Shown here: piece by piece, positions 1 through 8,358 of the stretch
Layout: each line of letters begins with the position of its first letter
Numbering within the stretch: the first letter of the stretch is position 1
Assembly (NCBI GenBank): GCA_019418605.1
Contig: DYBN01000019.1
Location: 1 to 64,000, forward strand
DNA from: Sutterella sp.
Lineage (GTDB): Bacteria > Pseudomonadota > Gammaproteobacteria > Burkholderiales > Burkholderiaceae_F
Reading direction: 5' to 3'
Length of the DNA: 64,000 nucleotides
Notes under the pieces: model-generated
Databases searched by the model: none
What the model was told of the DNA's origin: nothing
The model's input: only the letters and a program-made list of their open reading frames with translations
Position numbers and translations under genes: made by a program

Positions 1-196
1 CAAAGCGGCGTCAAAAGCTCTGACGTGGGCCAATCAACGCGCAAAAACCCAAGCCGCAAAGGACGCAGACTCAAATCCAAGCCGCCCGCTCGCCTTTAGA
101 CTCACTTCCTTGATAAAGCGAGGGCCGTGCGAGAGTAGCCGCAGGGCCCGTGCTTTTAGTTGCTTTTGCTTTCCTTCACCTTCAGGAGTGCCGTGC

Positions 197-886
197 ATGC
201 CATTTCGCGTTCTTGTTGTCGACGACAACGCCGATATCCTTGCCAATGTCTCCGAGTACCTGACGATGAAGGGGATGAGCGTCGAGAGCTGCACCAATTC
301 GGCGCAGGCCTGGGAGCGGCTCGGTACGCGCCAGATTGACCTGATGGTCCTTGACATTGGGCTTCCGGGCATGGACGGCATCAGTCTGTGCCGGCGCATT
401 CGGCTCGACGACAAAAAGCTGCCGATATTGATGCTCACGGCGCGCGACTCGGTCGACGACCGCGTCGAGGGGCTTGCAGCCGGGGCCGACGACTACCTCA
501 TCAAGCCCTTTTCGCTGCGAGAGCTTGCCGCGCGCGTCGAGGCGCTGCTGCGGCGCGCCTACGGCGTCGAAGAAGCGGTGGTGCGCGTGGCCGATCTGGA
601 GATGAACTGCGAGACGATGCGCGTTACCCGCGCCGGGCGCACAATTGAACTCAACCCCACCTGTCTTAAGATTTTGAAGGCGCTGCTTCTTGCCTCGCCC
701 AAGGTCGTGAGCCGCGAGCGGCTTGAGGCTGTGGTCTGGCCCGCGGGGTCGGCTCCCACCTCCGACAGCCTGCGCTCAAACCTCTACCTGCTGCGCCAGG
801 CCGTGGACAAAAACTTTGACAAAAAGCTCATTCAGACGCACCCGAGGATGGGCTGGAGCATTTCCGAGGGCGGCGAGAAAAAGTAA
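197..886 (+). CDS. OmpR/PhoB-family response regulator
   Basis: A 229-residue DNA-binding response regulator. The receiver domain (about 1-120) shows the acidic pair D9/D10, the phospho-acceptor D53 in VLDIGLPGMDG, the T of LMLTARD and the K of LIKPF. A winged-helix Trans_reg_C domain fills about 130-225 (SRERLEAVVW, NLYLLRQAVD). I chose the ATG at 197 because CAGGAG lies 9-14 bases upstream and the receiver fold begins at once (MPFRVLVVDD); an upstream in-frame start would add a tail not typical of the family. The sensor kinase follows after 78 bases, so the two probably form one operon. The stimulus and target genes cannot be read from the sequence. Confidence 0.93.
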   Translation: MPFRVLVVDDNADILANVSEYLTMKGMSVESCTNSAQAWERLGTRQIDLMVLDIGLPGMDGISLCRRIRLDDKKLPILMLTARDSVDDRVEGLAAGADDYLIKPFSLRELAARVEALLRRAYGVEEAVVRVADLEMNCETMRVTRAGRTIELNPTCLKILKALLLASPKVVSRERLEAVVWPAGSAPTSDSLRSNLYLLRQAVDKNFDKKLIQTHPRMGWSISEGGEKK

Positions 887-964
887 GGACGCCTTCAGCC
901 TCATTTGCCCAAGGCCGTCTTCGCCCGCGTGAGAAGCCCGAAATCCATTTAAAGCACACAAAAA

Positions 965-2365
965 ATGCTCATTGACAAAGTCCGCTCGCTCTCGCTTTCG
1001 ACCCGCGTGATGCTGAGCTTCGTGTTTTTGGTGGCGCTGCTTGCCGTCGGCTACTCCTATGCGCTCTGGCGCAGCGTGCATTTTGTGGAGACCTATCTTG
1101 TCTCCGAGTCGATGGAGCAGAACTTCTCTTCGATTGCCGAGGATCTCGCGCTTGGACGCGCGCCCAAGCTCGACCCGGGAGAGGAGCTCTACGGCTACGG
1201 GGGCGCTGCGGGATTGACGCCCGTTCCCGCGCGCTACGAGCGCGTGGGCTTGGGCTACCACGAAATCGGCGACAAGCCCGCGGTCTACACCTATCGCGGG
1301 AGCATCGACGGACAGGACGTCCTTTTTGTGCGCGATCAGCAGGGCTTTGAAGAGCAGGAAGAACTCATCTGGCTGCAGACCGGGGGCGTCGGCATCATTC
1401 TTTTGGTTTTAAGCGGGCTTGTGGGCCTTTTTATTGCCCGGCGCCTCATCCTTGATCCGGTGCAGAGGCTCGCATCCGAAGTAAGCCGCTCGGCCGCCGC
1501 GGGCACCTATCGCCCCATTTCGGAGCGCTTCATGACGACCGACGAAATCGGGACGCTCGCGCGCATCTGCGACAGTTCCATGCGGCGGCTTTCGGACGCG
1601 CTTGAGCGCGAAAAGGCCTTTACGGCCGACGTCTCCCACGAGCTTCGCACGCCCCTGACCGTGATCGGCACAAGCGCCGAGCTTCTTGAGATTTCGCACC
1701 TCAACGAGCGGCAGCGCAAGCAGGTCGAGCGCATTCTGCGCGCGCACGAGATGATGAAAAACCTCGTCAATCTCTTTTTGCACTTTGCCCGCGCCGACAG
1801 CAAGACCATCCTCGAAGGCAGCGAAGACACGGTGCAGGTGCTTGCCGCCCGGTGCAAAGACCTCTGGCAGGAGCCCGCGCGCGGCAAGGGGCTCGATGTG
1901 CGCATCACACACCCGGGCGCTTGTCCCGGCACCTACTCGGGGCTTGCTCTCGGCACTGTGATCAACAATTTGCTTCGCAACGCGGTCTCCTACACCAAGC
2001 AGGGCTACGTTGAAATCGAGGAGACGCCCCGAGGGGTCGTCGTGCGCGATACGGGCCCGGGCATTGAGCCCGCCGAGCGCGAACACGTCTTTGAGGCCTT
2101 CTCGCGCGGCAGGGCCGCACAAAAAGAGTCGTCTTCGGGCGGCGTGGGTCTGGGGCTTAACATTGCGCAGCGCATCTGCCGGCGCATGGGCTGGAGCCTT
2201 GCGCTGCTTGACACCGCGCAGGGGTGCGCCTTTGAGCTTGTGCTTGTTGACGCCCTTCCCCGCACGAGGCTTGACATGCAGGACGCAGGGCGCGAGGCCG
2301 CAGCTGGCGGCGGCGCCCCGGGCCTTGCGCTTGAAGCCGAGCCGGCGAGGGCCGCGCAAAAGTAA
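965..2365 (+). CDS. Membrane sensor histidine kinase
   Basis: A 466-residue inner-membrane kinase, partner of the upstream response regulator. TM1 is at about 16-36, a periplasmic sensor loop of about 100 residues follows, and TM2 is at about 139-158, then a HAMP-like linker. HisKA carries the phospho-acceptor H225 in ADVSHELRTPL. The HATPase domain shows the N box (NNLLRNAV), G1 (DTGPGIEP) and G2 (GVGLGLNIA). About 35 Ala/Gly/Glu-rich residues extend past the ATPase fold and look disordered. No clear Shine-Dalgarno precedes the ATG, and TTG/GTG alternatives nearby are possible. The short sensor loop does not match a ligand-binding domain I recognise. Confidence 0.92.
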   Translation: MLIDKVRSLSLSTRVMLSFVFLVALLAVGYSYALWRSVHFVETYLVSESMEQNFSSIAEDLALGRAPKLDPGEELYGYGGAAGLTPVPARYERVGLGYHEIGDKPAVYTYRGSIDGQDVLFVRDQQGFEEQEELIWLQTGGVGIILLVLSGLVGLFIARRLILDPVQRLASEVSRSAAAGTYRPISERFMTTDEIGTLARICDSSMRRLSDALEREKAFTADVSHELRTPLTVIGTSAELLEISHLNERQRKQVERILRAHEMMKNLVNLFLHFARADSKTILEGSEDTVQVLAARCKDLWQEPARGKGLDVRITHPGACPGTYSGLALGTVINNLLRNAVSYTKQGYVEIEETPRGVVVRDTGPGIEPAEREHVFEAFSRGRAAQKESSSGGVGLGLNIAQRICRRMGWSLALLDTAQGCAFELVLVDALPRTRLDMQDAGREAAAGGGAPGLALEAEPARAAQK

Positions 2366-2379
2366 AGGGCAAAAATTAA

Positions 2380-2438
2380 GCCCGCCTCTTTGTCGCGGCG
2401 CACGCAAAAAGAGCGTGCGCTACGAAATCAAGGCGGGC
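2380..2438. repeat. Nested inverted repeats between convergent genes
   Basis: Outer arms GCCCGCCT (2380-2387) and AGGCGGGC (2431-2438) enclose inner arms GCGCACGC (2398-2405) and GCGTGCGC (2413-2420), all perfect. They lie between the converging kinase and cupin genes, so a two-way transcription stop is the simplest reading. No clear T-tract follows. Confidence 0.5.
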
Positions 2439-2478
2439 GCCCGGCTTGTCTGCAAGAAAGCCCGAAGATCAAAGGGCT

Positions 2479-2904
2479 CTACTTGTTGGCCGCTTCGTAG
2501 TCGGCGTCGGATACCGGATCAAGCCACGTCGCCTTGTTGTTGGGAACGTTGGTTTCAATCGAGACGTGCGTCATCCAGCTGTCGGCCGCCGCGCCGTGCC
2601 AGTGCTCGACATTGGGCGGAATGCGCACCACGTCGCCCTTGGTGATGATGCGCGCGGGCTTGCCGCGTTCCTGATAGATGCCGCGGCCGGCGAGCACGAG
2701 AAGAATCTGTCCGCCCGTGTGGCTGTGCCAGAAGGTGCGCGCGCCGGGCTCGAAGGTGACGTTGCCGATCGGGGCGTTGAACGTGTCGTCGTTTTCCGAG
2801 AGCATCGTCAGATACGACGTGCCGGTAAAGAACTTGCCCCAGGGATTGACGGGGCCGCGGGCAAAGATCGTGTCGTAGCCCGCAGGCATCTCGCAGTTGC
2901 TCAT
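2479..2904 (-). CDS. Single-domain cupin protein
   Basis: A 141-residue cytoplasmic cupin. Metal-ligand motif 1 is visible as WHSHTGGQILLVLAG and motif 2 as DVVRIPPNVEHWHGA, so a mononuclear metal site with His ligands is likely. The pattern EPGARTFWHSHTGGQ and EHWHGA resembles the small manganese cupins that include bacterial hydroxynitrile-lyase-like proteins and carboxymuconolactone-decarboxylase-associated cupins; the true substrate is unknown. The start at 2904 is supported by AAGGAG seven bases upstream; an in-frame codon 48 bases earlier has no such site. It lies downstream of the dehydratase operon on the same strand, but a strong hairpin at 3075-3132 separates them. Confidence 0.88.
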   Translation of the reverse strand: MSNCEMPAGYDTIFARGPVNPWGKFFTGTSYLTMLSENDDTFNAPIGNVTFEPGARTFWHSHTGGQILLVLAGRGIYQERGKPARIITKGDVVRIPPNVEHWHGAAADSWMTHVSIETNVPNNKATWLDPVSDADYEAANK

Positions 2905-3074
2905 AAGACTCTCCTTGATGCAAATGTTGGGTTTTTCAAAGGGTGCGCTCACTTTAGACCGCCACGGACGCCTTCGGCGCCGTGCGTCCTTTTAAGAGCC
3001 TCGAAGCGGCATGCAAATGCACAAAAGAGGCAAGGGGGCGTAGAGCCCGGCGTACTTTTTTTGAAAAACAACGC

Positions 3075-3132
3075 GGCCGCCCGCGCGCGGCGCAAGGCCC
3101 TTTGAGGGGCTTTGCGCGCTGCAGGGGCGGCC
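3075..3132 (-). terminator. Probable terminator of the dehydratase operon
   Basis: Outer arms GGCCGCCC/GGGCGGCC (3075-3082, 3125-3132) enclose a second stem with one wobble (3090-3100 with 3107-3117). Read on the minus strand the structure is followed by GCGTTGTTTTTC, a T-rich run, fitting intrinsic termination after the CooC-like gene. Confidence 0.6.
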
Positions 3133-3175
3133 GTGACGAAAGGCCTCGACTCCCGGAGCCCGGGCCTCAAGGCGC

Positions 3176-3946
3176 TCAGGCCAGAATGCGTCCGATGATC
3201 TTGTCGACGGCCTCAAGCGCCGGGGCGTCGTCTGGCAGCGTCAGAAGCGACTTTCCCTGTGCGTCAAACTGCTGCAGCGTCACGTCGTAGGGGATGATGC
3301 CGAGCACGGGCAGTCCCACGAGCGCCTGCAGTTCGTCCTGCGTGCGGTTGTCGTTTTGAATGCGGTTGAAGATCACGCCCACGGACTCGCAGGCGGGAAT
3401 GGCGCCCGCCTTGACAAGGCCCTCGATGTGATGCACGGTCTGAACGCCTCTGACAGAGCTGTCGGTGACAAGAACGAGCGTGTTGATGCGCTCGACCACC
3501 TGACGGTTGATCTGCTCGATGCCTGCCTCGCCGTCGATGACGATCGTATCGAACTTCAAAACGAGCTCTTCCAAGGCGTCGCGCAGCAGCTTGTTGACCG
3601 AGCAAAAGCACCCCTTGGCCTCCATGTGCCCCATGGCGATGACCGAGTACCCGTCTTCTTCTTTTAGAGAGCTCGTGATGAGGTAGTCAAGCTCGTTGGC
3701 CACTTCGGCCTGCGCGCCCGCATTGCCGCTTTCGGCGGCTTCAAGCACCTTGTCGCGCACCGCGCCGATCGTCTTCGTGGTGTCGACGTTTAAAGCGTAC
3801 AAAAGCCCGAGTGCAGGGTCGGCATCGACCACAAGAAGGCGCCCGGTGTCCGCGCGGCTCTTGAGCTGCCGCGTGAGCATGGCGGTGACGGCGGTCTTGC
3901 CCACGCCTCCCTTGCCGCAGACGGCAATGACCTTGTGCTGGTTCAT
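3176..3946 (-). CDS. CooC-like MinD/NifH-family ATPase
   Basis: A 256-residue SIMIBI-class ATPase. The deviant Walker A (CGKGGVGKTAVTAML) sits at about residues 10-24, DADPA is the switch-region Asp motif, and GCFCSVNKLLRDAL carries the CxC pair that in CooC binds metal at the dimer interface. In the known family CooC uses ATP to put nickel into carbon monoxide dehydrogenase; no CODH gene is in this window, so the client here is probably the adjacent dehydratase system or the Cys-cluster protein (inference). The ATG at 3946 overlaps the preceding stop (ATGA) and has AGGAG upstream. It is the last gene of a five-gene minus-strand operon. Confidence 0.85.
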   Translation of the reverse strand: MNQHKVIAVCGKGGVGKTAVTAMLTRQLKSRADTGRLLVVDADPALGLLYALNVDTTKTIGAVRDKVLEAAESGNAGAQAEVANELDYLITSSLKEEDGYSVIAMGHMEAKGCFCSVNKLLRDALEELVLKFDTIVIDGEAGIEQINRQVVERINTLVLVTDSSVRGVQTVHHIEGLVKAGAIPACESVGVIFNRIQNDNRTQDELQALVGLPVLGIIPYDVTLQQFDAQGKSLLTLPDDAPALEAVDKIIGRILA

Positions 3947-4683
3947 ACGTGTTGCTCCTGTGTTTGGCGTTGTTTGCGGTAGACGTTGACCCGCGCCTGA
4001 ATTTTGCGCACCGACGCGCACGTCTTCTTGTCGGCGCACGCGCCGCAGTGGCCGGTGAGTTCGCACGACTCGTAGTCAAAGCCGCGCTCCTTCCAGACGC
4101 CCGTTTTGACTTCGCGAAGCAGCGCCTGCGCTTTTTGAGCCGCAGGCTCAAGCTCTTTGACCAGGGCCGCGTCGTCAACGACAAAATAAAGCTCAACGCC
4201 TTCGACGGCTTCAAAGGCGGCGTGAATGCGCGCCGTGAGGGTCGCCGCCGCTTTTTCAAGCGCCTTTTGAGCCCCCTCGCGGCCGACCCGCACCCAGATG
4301 CGCGTCTTGTCGATTTTCACCATCCAGCCCGGGTGGTCGGCAAGCCGCGGCAGACGCACCGTGAGCTGATAGAAGGTCTCGGCGTCAAGGCTTTGCCCCG
4401 AGGCGATGAGTACGAGCGCAAAGTCAACGCTTTGGCCCGCAATTTCGCTCAACGGGCGACCGGCTAAAAAGGCGGCGTCGGCGGTCTTTGCGTTTGAGTA
4501 GAGCGCCGCAAGGGCCGAGCCCTTTTGCGGCGCCCCGAGCTCGCAGGCCGCTTCGCTTTGAAGAATGAGGCCGCTGCGCGCGCGAGCCTCCGGCAGCGGC
4601 CCTGAATCCTGCAAGGCCAGGGGCGAGGCCGCCGGAGCAAGGCGCTCGCGCACCTCCTGAACGAGCGCTTCAAAAAGACTCAT
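3943..4683 (-). CDS. Unrecognised protein with C-terminal Cys cluster
   Basis: A 246-residue soluble protein that I do not recognise. The N-terminal 200 residues show a mixed alpha/beta pattern with no catalytic signature (VDFALVLIASGQSLDAETF, VRVGREGAQKALEK). Near the C-terminus is a four-Cys cluster, C-x5-C-x2-C-x5-C (CELTGHCGACADKKTC), a plausible iron-sulfur or zinc site, followed by a basic helix. It is locked between the activase and the CooC-like ATPase by ATGA overlaps at both ends, which implies translational coupling and a shared job. A role as metallocluster carrier or electron-transfer partner is inference only. Confidence 0.8.
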   Translation of the reverse strand: MSLFEALVQEVRERLAPAASPLALQDSGPLPEARARSGLILQSEAACELGAPQKGSALAALYSNAKTADAAFLAGRPLSEIAGQSVDFALVLIASGQSLDAETFYQLTVRLPRLADHPGWMVKIDKTRIWVRVGREGAQKALEKAAATLTARIHAAFEAVEGVELYFVVDDAALVKELEPAAQKAQALLREVKTGVWKERGFDYESCELTGHCGACADKKTCASVRKIQARVNVYRKQRQTQEQHV

Positions 4684-5465
4684 TGCTGTGCATTCTCCTT
4701 GGCAAAGAGCGCGGCGCCGATGGCGCCCATGATTTGGGGATCTTCGGGCAGCGTTGTCAGAGGCATCTTGAAGAGCCCTTCAAGGGCCTTGATGAGCGCA
4801 GCGTTGCGCGCGCACCCGCCCGTGAGCGTCACCTGCGGCTCTAAGCCCACCTTCATCACCATGCCGTGAATGCGGCGCGCAATCGAGTCGTGAATGCCCG
4901 CGCAGATGTCTTCAAAGGGGACGTTGTTGTTGATGAGCGAAATCACTTCGCTCTCGGCAAAGACGCTGCACTGCTTGGAGATCATGCAGGGGTGCGTGGA
5001 CTTGAGCGCGGCCTGCGCAAGTTCGTCGAAGTCGCAGTCAAGCACCCGCGTCATGACCTCAAGAAAGCGGCCGGTGCCCGCCGAGCACTTGTCGTTCATC
5101 TGAAAGTCGAGGATGCGTCCGGACTTGCTCACCGAGATCACCTTGCAGTCCTGGCCTCCGATGTCGATCACGGTGCGGACGTCGGGGTTGAAGTGGTGCA
5201 CGCCCCGGGCGTGGCAGGAAATTTCCGAAATGTCCTCGTTCATCCCCTTGATGTTCGTGCGCCCGTAGCCGGTTGAAACCAGGTAGGCAATCGGGGTGTC
5301 GGAGCCGAGCCCGGCTTTTTCGAGCGCGGCCTGCATGGCGCGGTCGGCCGTTGCTTGCGGCCCGTGCGAGGAGCGCACCACCGAGGAGCCGAGGATTGTT
5401 TCATTGTCGTCGATCAGAACGACTTTGCCCGTGGTCGATCCGATGTCGCAGCCGGCGTAAATCAT
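4680..5465 (-). CDS. 2-Hydroxyacyl-CoA dehydratase activase (HgdC/BadF type)
   Basis: A 261-residue ASKHA-fold ATPase. The family activates 2-hydroxyacyl-CoA dehydratases, benzoyl-CoA reductases and double-cubane proteins by ATP-driven electron transfer from a [4Fe-4S] cluster bridging two monomers. Visible are the phosphate-1 loop GCDIGSTTGK, DIGGQDCKVI, the first cluster Cys in NDKCSAGTGRFLE, the second in SKQCSVFAESEVISL, and the adenosine motif TLTGGCARN. The ATG at 5465 is preferred over an in-frame TTG 18 bases earlier because AAGGAAAG lies just ahead of it. It follows the two dehydratase subunits by about 155 bases and overlaps the next gene. Confidence 0.93.
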   Translation of the reverse strand: MIYAGCDIGSTTGKVVLIDDNETILGSSVVRSSHGPQATADRAMQAALEKAGLGSDTPIAYLVSTGYGRTNIKGMNEDISEISCHARGVHHFNPDVRTVIDIGGQDCKVISVSKSGRILDFQMNDKCSAGTGRFLEVMTRVLDCDFDELAQAALKSTHPCMISKQCSVFAESEVISLINNNVPFEDICAGIHDSIARRIHGMVMKVGLEPQVTLTGGCARNAALIKALEGLFKMPLTTLPEDPQIMGAIGAALFAKENAQQ

Positions 5466-5620
5466 TTGTGGCTTTCCTTGCAAAAATCAAAACAGACGGC
5501 AAGGCGGGCGCACTGTCTGCGCGCCGCCTTGGAAAAGGTTGGTTCAAAGCTCCTTTTCGCCCGCAAAGGGGAGCGCGGGAAGCAAAGACCGCGCTCCCTT
5601 TGCAAGGGCGGGCGAGAGCG

Positions 5621-6928
5621 CTAGTGCTTGGCGCGCTTGAAGCCCTGCGCCGAGAAGAACGTGCTCAGGGTGTTTTCAAGCTTGTCAAGCGGCGTGTAGC
5701 GCTCGTCAAAGAGGCTCGTGGTGAGGCTGATCACCGGCACGTCGAGGTCGCGGCAGACTTTGCGCAGGAACGCAGCCGTGCCCGACTGGTCCTTGTGGCC
5801 CATGTGGCCGGGGAAGACGACGGCGTTGATGTTGAAGTCGTTGACCATCTGCGTGATGTCCTGCTCAAAGACGTCGACCCAGCCGCGGCCCTGGCGGATC
5901 ATCGGCACTTCGGCAACGGCGCGGCGCGCAAGCCCGAAGAACATGGCCTCTTCGTTGCTCGTGTCGATGTCGGTGTAGGGCGTGCCGCCCTGGAAGGTCT
6001 GCACAACGACGGCGTTCCACTCCGAGGCAAGCCAGGCGCCGAGCTTGTCGCCCCAGAGCGGATTGAGGTCGGGCCACAGGATGCGGATCTGCTCGTTCAT
6101 CACGGGGCCGACGTGCTTGGCAACGTTGTCCGAGGCGATCTTGAGCGCAAGCCGCATGATGTCGGTTGCGCGCGGATCGCCCGCGGGCAGGTGCTGCGTG
6201 AGCGCCCAGAAGACGTCGGGAATCGAAAACGAGGGCATGGGGCAGGGAGAGGCGCGAAGCTGCTCGTTGACCTGCGCCCAGACGCGGTACTGCTCGTTGG
6301 TTTCTTCGACCACTTCGCGCACGCGCCCGAAGTCGTACTTCGCGCCCGTGGTCTTCTCAAGGAAGGGCACCATCTCGTCCTTGAGCTGGCGGGCGATGTA
6401 CTCAAAGTCCTTGTCCTCGTGCCCGTAGCTCGGGTCAAAGGAAAAGCACGGCACGTCCTTGAGCCAGTCCGAACGCTTGAAGGCCTGGTGCAGCATCAGC
6501 TGCCCGTCGCAGGGCTCGAGCATGGCGATGAAGGCGTCGGGCTTGGGATGCACGCGGTTTTCCATCGACCAGACCGCGTAGCGCACAAGCGAGCAGATCT
6601 TGTCGTCCAGAGCAAAGGAGTCGCACTCCTTGGCGTCGGCATAGTCGGTGAACTGCAGGTGAAACATCAAGTCCATCACGGGGTTGTAGTACTTGATGCC
6701 CATGCCGGCAAAGATTTCCTGCGCGTTGCCGTACCAGGTGCACACCAGGGGCTTGTGGTTTGTGGCGGCGTCGATCAGTCCCTCGTTGTAGTCGCGCATC
6801 AGATCGATGAACTGGATCTGAATGGGGTTTTGCTGCTCGGCGGGCAGGCTGTGGAGCATTTGGCTCACGCCGGCGAGGCGGTCGCGGTACTCAAGGCGCC
6901 GCTCGATACCAGTTACATACTTGGGCAT
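5621..6928 (-). CDS. 2-Hydroxyacyl-CoA dehydratase-family subunit (HgdB/BcrB-like)
   Basis: A 435-residue member of the HGD-D family, whose subunits hold [4Fe-4S] or double-cubane clusters and use low-potential electrons from the activase for radical dehydration or reduction. Cys candidates for cluster ligation include PLVCTWYG, LEPCDGQ and VPCFSFDP, and the C-terminal Rossmann-like half contains FPGHMGHKDQSG, the usual GHK-type motif. The ATG at 6928 has GAGGAGAG upstream. It follows the 384-residue paralogous subunit by 20 bases. No CoA transferase, acyl-CoA dehydrogenase or Etf genes are nearby, so the substrate may not be a CoA ester. Confidence 0.88.
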   Translation of the reverse strand: MPKYVTGIERRLEYRDRLAGVSQMLHSLPAEQQNPIQIQFIDLMRDYNEGLIDAATNHKPLVCTWYGNAQEIFAGMGIKYYNPVMDLMFHLQFTDYADAKECDSFALDDKICSLVRYAVWSMENRVHPKPDAFIAMLEPCDGQLMLHQAFKRSDWLKDVPCFSFDPSYGHEDKDFEYIARQLKDEMVPFLEKTTGAKYDFGRVREVVEETNEQYRVWAQVNEQLRASPCPMPSFSIPDVFWALTQHLPAGDPRATDIMRLALKIASDNVAKHVGPVMNEQIRILWPDLNPLWGDKLGAWLASEWNAVVVQTFQGGTPYTDIDTSNEEAMFFGLARRAVAEVPMIRQGRGWVDVFEQDITQMVNDFNINAVVFPGHMGHKDQSGTAAFLRKVCRDLDVPVISLTTSLFDERYTPLDKLENTLSTFFSAQGFKRAKH

Positions 6929-6948
6929 AACGTTCTCTCCTCAATGGT

Positions 6949-8103
6949 TTAGGCAGTACGGCGCTGCGGAAGGTTTTCAACGAAGGCCTGGACGCGGGTC
7001 TTGATCTGGCCTGCGCCGTCCATGATGTAGTTCACCTCGAGCTCAAGCGAGGGGATGTCCTTTTGCTTGAAGAGATTGGCGAGCATGTACTGCTCGAAGG
7101 CCCACAGGTCGCACATCGTCACGCGCGCGGTGATGACGCCGTCGGCGCGGTAGGCGTCAAACTCCTTCAAATAGGTTTCAAAGCGCCTGTCCTGCGTGCC
7201 GAAGGCGCGCGGCATCGGGGTCTTGACGTTGAAGTAGAAGTCGGTGAGCGCTTCAAACGGGTCGCCCTCGAGCTTGAAGTCGTGCGCGGCCATGCGAAGT
7301 CCGTTGGAGGCGTCGTCGATGACGATTGCCGCGCCCTGGCTCTCCAGAGCCTGCAGCAGCTCGGGCGTGCCCGCGTGTCCGGCAATGAGCATCAGGCGGC
7401 GGCGGGGCTTTACCGTTTCGCCGCCCGCCTTGAGCGCGTCGATCAATTCGCGCAGCATGGCGTTGAATTCGGCCCGCGGCATCGAGCCGCCCGCGGTGAG
7501 CACGTCCATCATCTCGCAGCCGTCGATGTAGATTTCGTCGCCCTGTCTCAGAGCATAGAGCTCGCGCACGAGCGCGTGCGTCTTGTTGCTTTCGGCAAGC
7601 GCCGCGGAGAGCTTCTCGGGCGTGATCTCAACCCCGTAGGTCTTTTCGACCGACTCGATGAGCGCCTTCATCTCCTCGCAGTAGCGCGGATAGGTTGAGG
7701 CGTCCCAGCGCTTGGGCAGATACAGGAAGTGGAAGTTCTTGGGCTGCGGCAGCAACTTCCAGTTGTCGTCGATGCGGCGCATGTGGTCGCAGCAGTTGTA
7801 GACGACGGCGCCGTCGAGGAAGTTGTAGTTTTCGCGCGCAAGCTCGTTGAACGTGGCGCGCGTGAAGTCGCAGGTGAGCTGCTTGAAGTACTTGTCGGCG
7901 TACTCGGTGCTCGGAGCGCCCGTGCCGCGCATGTCGTAGGGCATGAGGCCTGCGGCTTCGAAAATTTCAAAGGGCACTTCGGGGTCAAACGTGCCGATGA
8001 CCTTGCCGCCCTTGGCGCGGAAGGCCTCAAGCGACGGGTTGCTGAGCGCTGAGGCGTATTGTCTGGCCTTTTCAAGCGCAGCCACGGGTTTTGTTCTGTT
8101 CAT
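6949..8103 (-). CDS. 2-Hydroxyacyl-CoA dehydratase-family subunit (HgdB/BcrC-like)
   Basis: A 384-residue HGD-D family protein, first gene of the operon. The N-terminal half has the family pattern GKVIGTFDPEVPFEIFEAAG, then LTCDFTRA and YNCCDHMRRI; the C-terminal half has VTMCDLWAFEQYML, matching the conserved Cys-Asp segment near the cluster. The ATG at 8103 is preceded by AAAGGAGAG. Together with the next gene it probably forms the heterodimeric catalytic component. Two distinct subunits argue against the single-polypeptide double-cubane protein arrangement, but the missing CoA-ester genes keep that option open. Confidence 0.9.
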   Translation of the reverse strand: MNRTKPVAALEKARQYASALSNPSLEAFRAKGGKVIGTFDPEVPFEIFEAAGLMPYDMRGTGAPSTEYADKYFKQLTCDFTRATFNELARENYNFLDGAVVYNCCDHMRRIDDNWKLLPQPKNFHFLYLPKRWDASTYPRYCEEMKALIESVEKTYGVEITPEKLSAALAESNKTHALVRELYALRQGDEIYIDGCEMMDVLTAGGSMPRAEFNAMLRELIDALKAGGETVKPRRRLMLIAGHAGTPELLQALESQGAAIVIDDASNGLRMAAHDFKLEGDPFEALTDFYFNVKTPMPRAFGTQDRRFETYLKEFDAYRADGVITARVTMCDLWAFEQYMLANLFKQKDIPSLELEVNYIMDGAGQIKTRVQAFVENLPQRRTA

Positions 8104-8204
8104 GAAACTCTCCTTTCAGGGGCGGCCGAAAGGCGCGCGGTCAACGCCTGCAGGGCGGTGAAGTCCGGGGCTTGTGCGCGGGCCTTGCGGCCAAGTGTTT
8201 CTTA

Positions 8205-8238
8205 TGCGCGTTTTGCTTCGGGGAAGGCAAAACGCGCA
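8205..8238. repeat. Perfect 12-bp inverted repeat
   Basis: TGCGCGTTTTGC (8205-8216) pairs with GCAAAACGCGCA (8227-8238) around a 10-base loop, between the flavoprotein stop and the dehydratase start. A second arrangement at about 8300-8327 pairs GCG with CGC flanked by A4 and T6. Either may stop flavoprotein transcription; the first has no T-tract. Confidence 0.5.
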
Positions 8239-8358
8239 GCCTCCCAATCGCGTGCGCGGGGCCTGTCCGGGTCTTCGGGGCCCTGCGCCCGGAACTTCAA
8301 AAGGCGTGGGTGGGGCGCTTTTTTAGAGTTCCGGGATCGGGAGCATTTTTACGGGGCT

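Noticed and set aside
5273..6952. 559-codon plus-strand frame opposite the activase and dehydratase genes
   Set aside because: Composition (Val/Ala/His/Arg-rich) is typical of an antisense shadow; the minus-strand genes have ribosome sites and family motifs.
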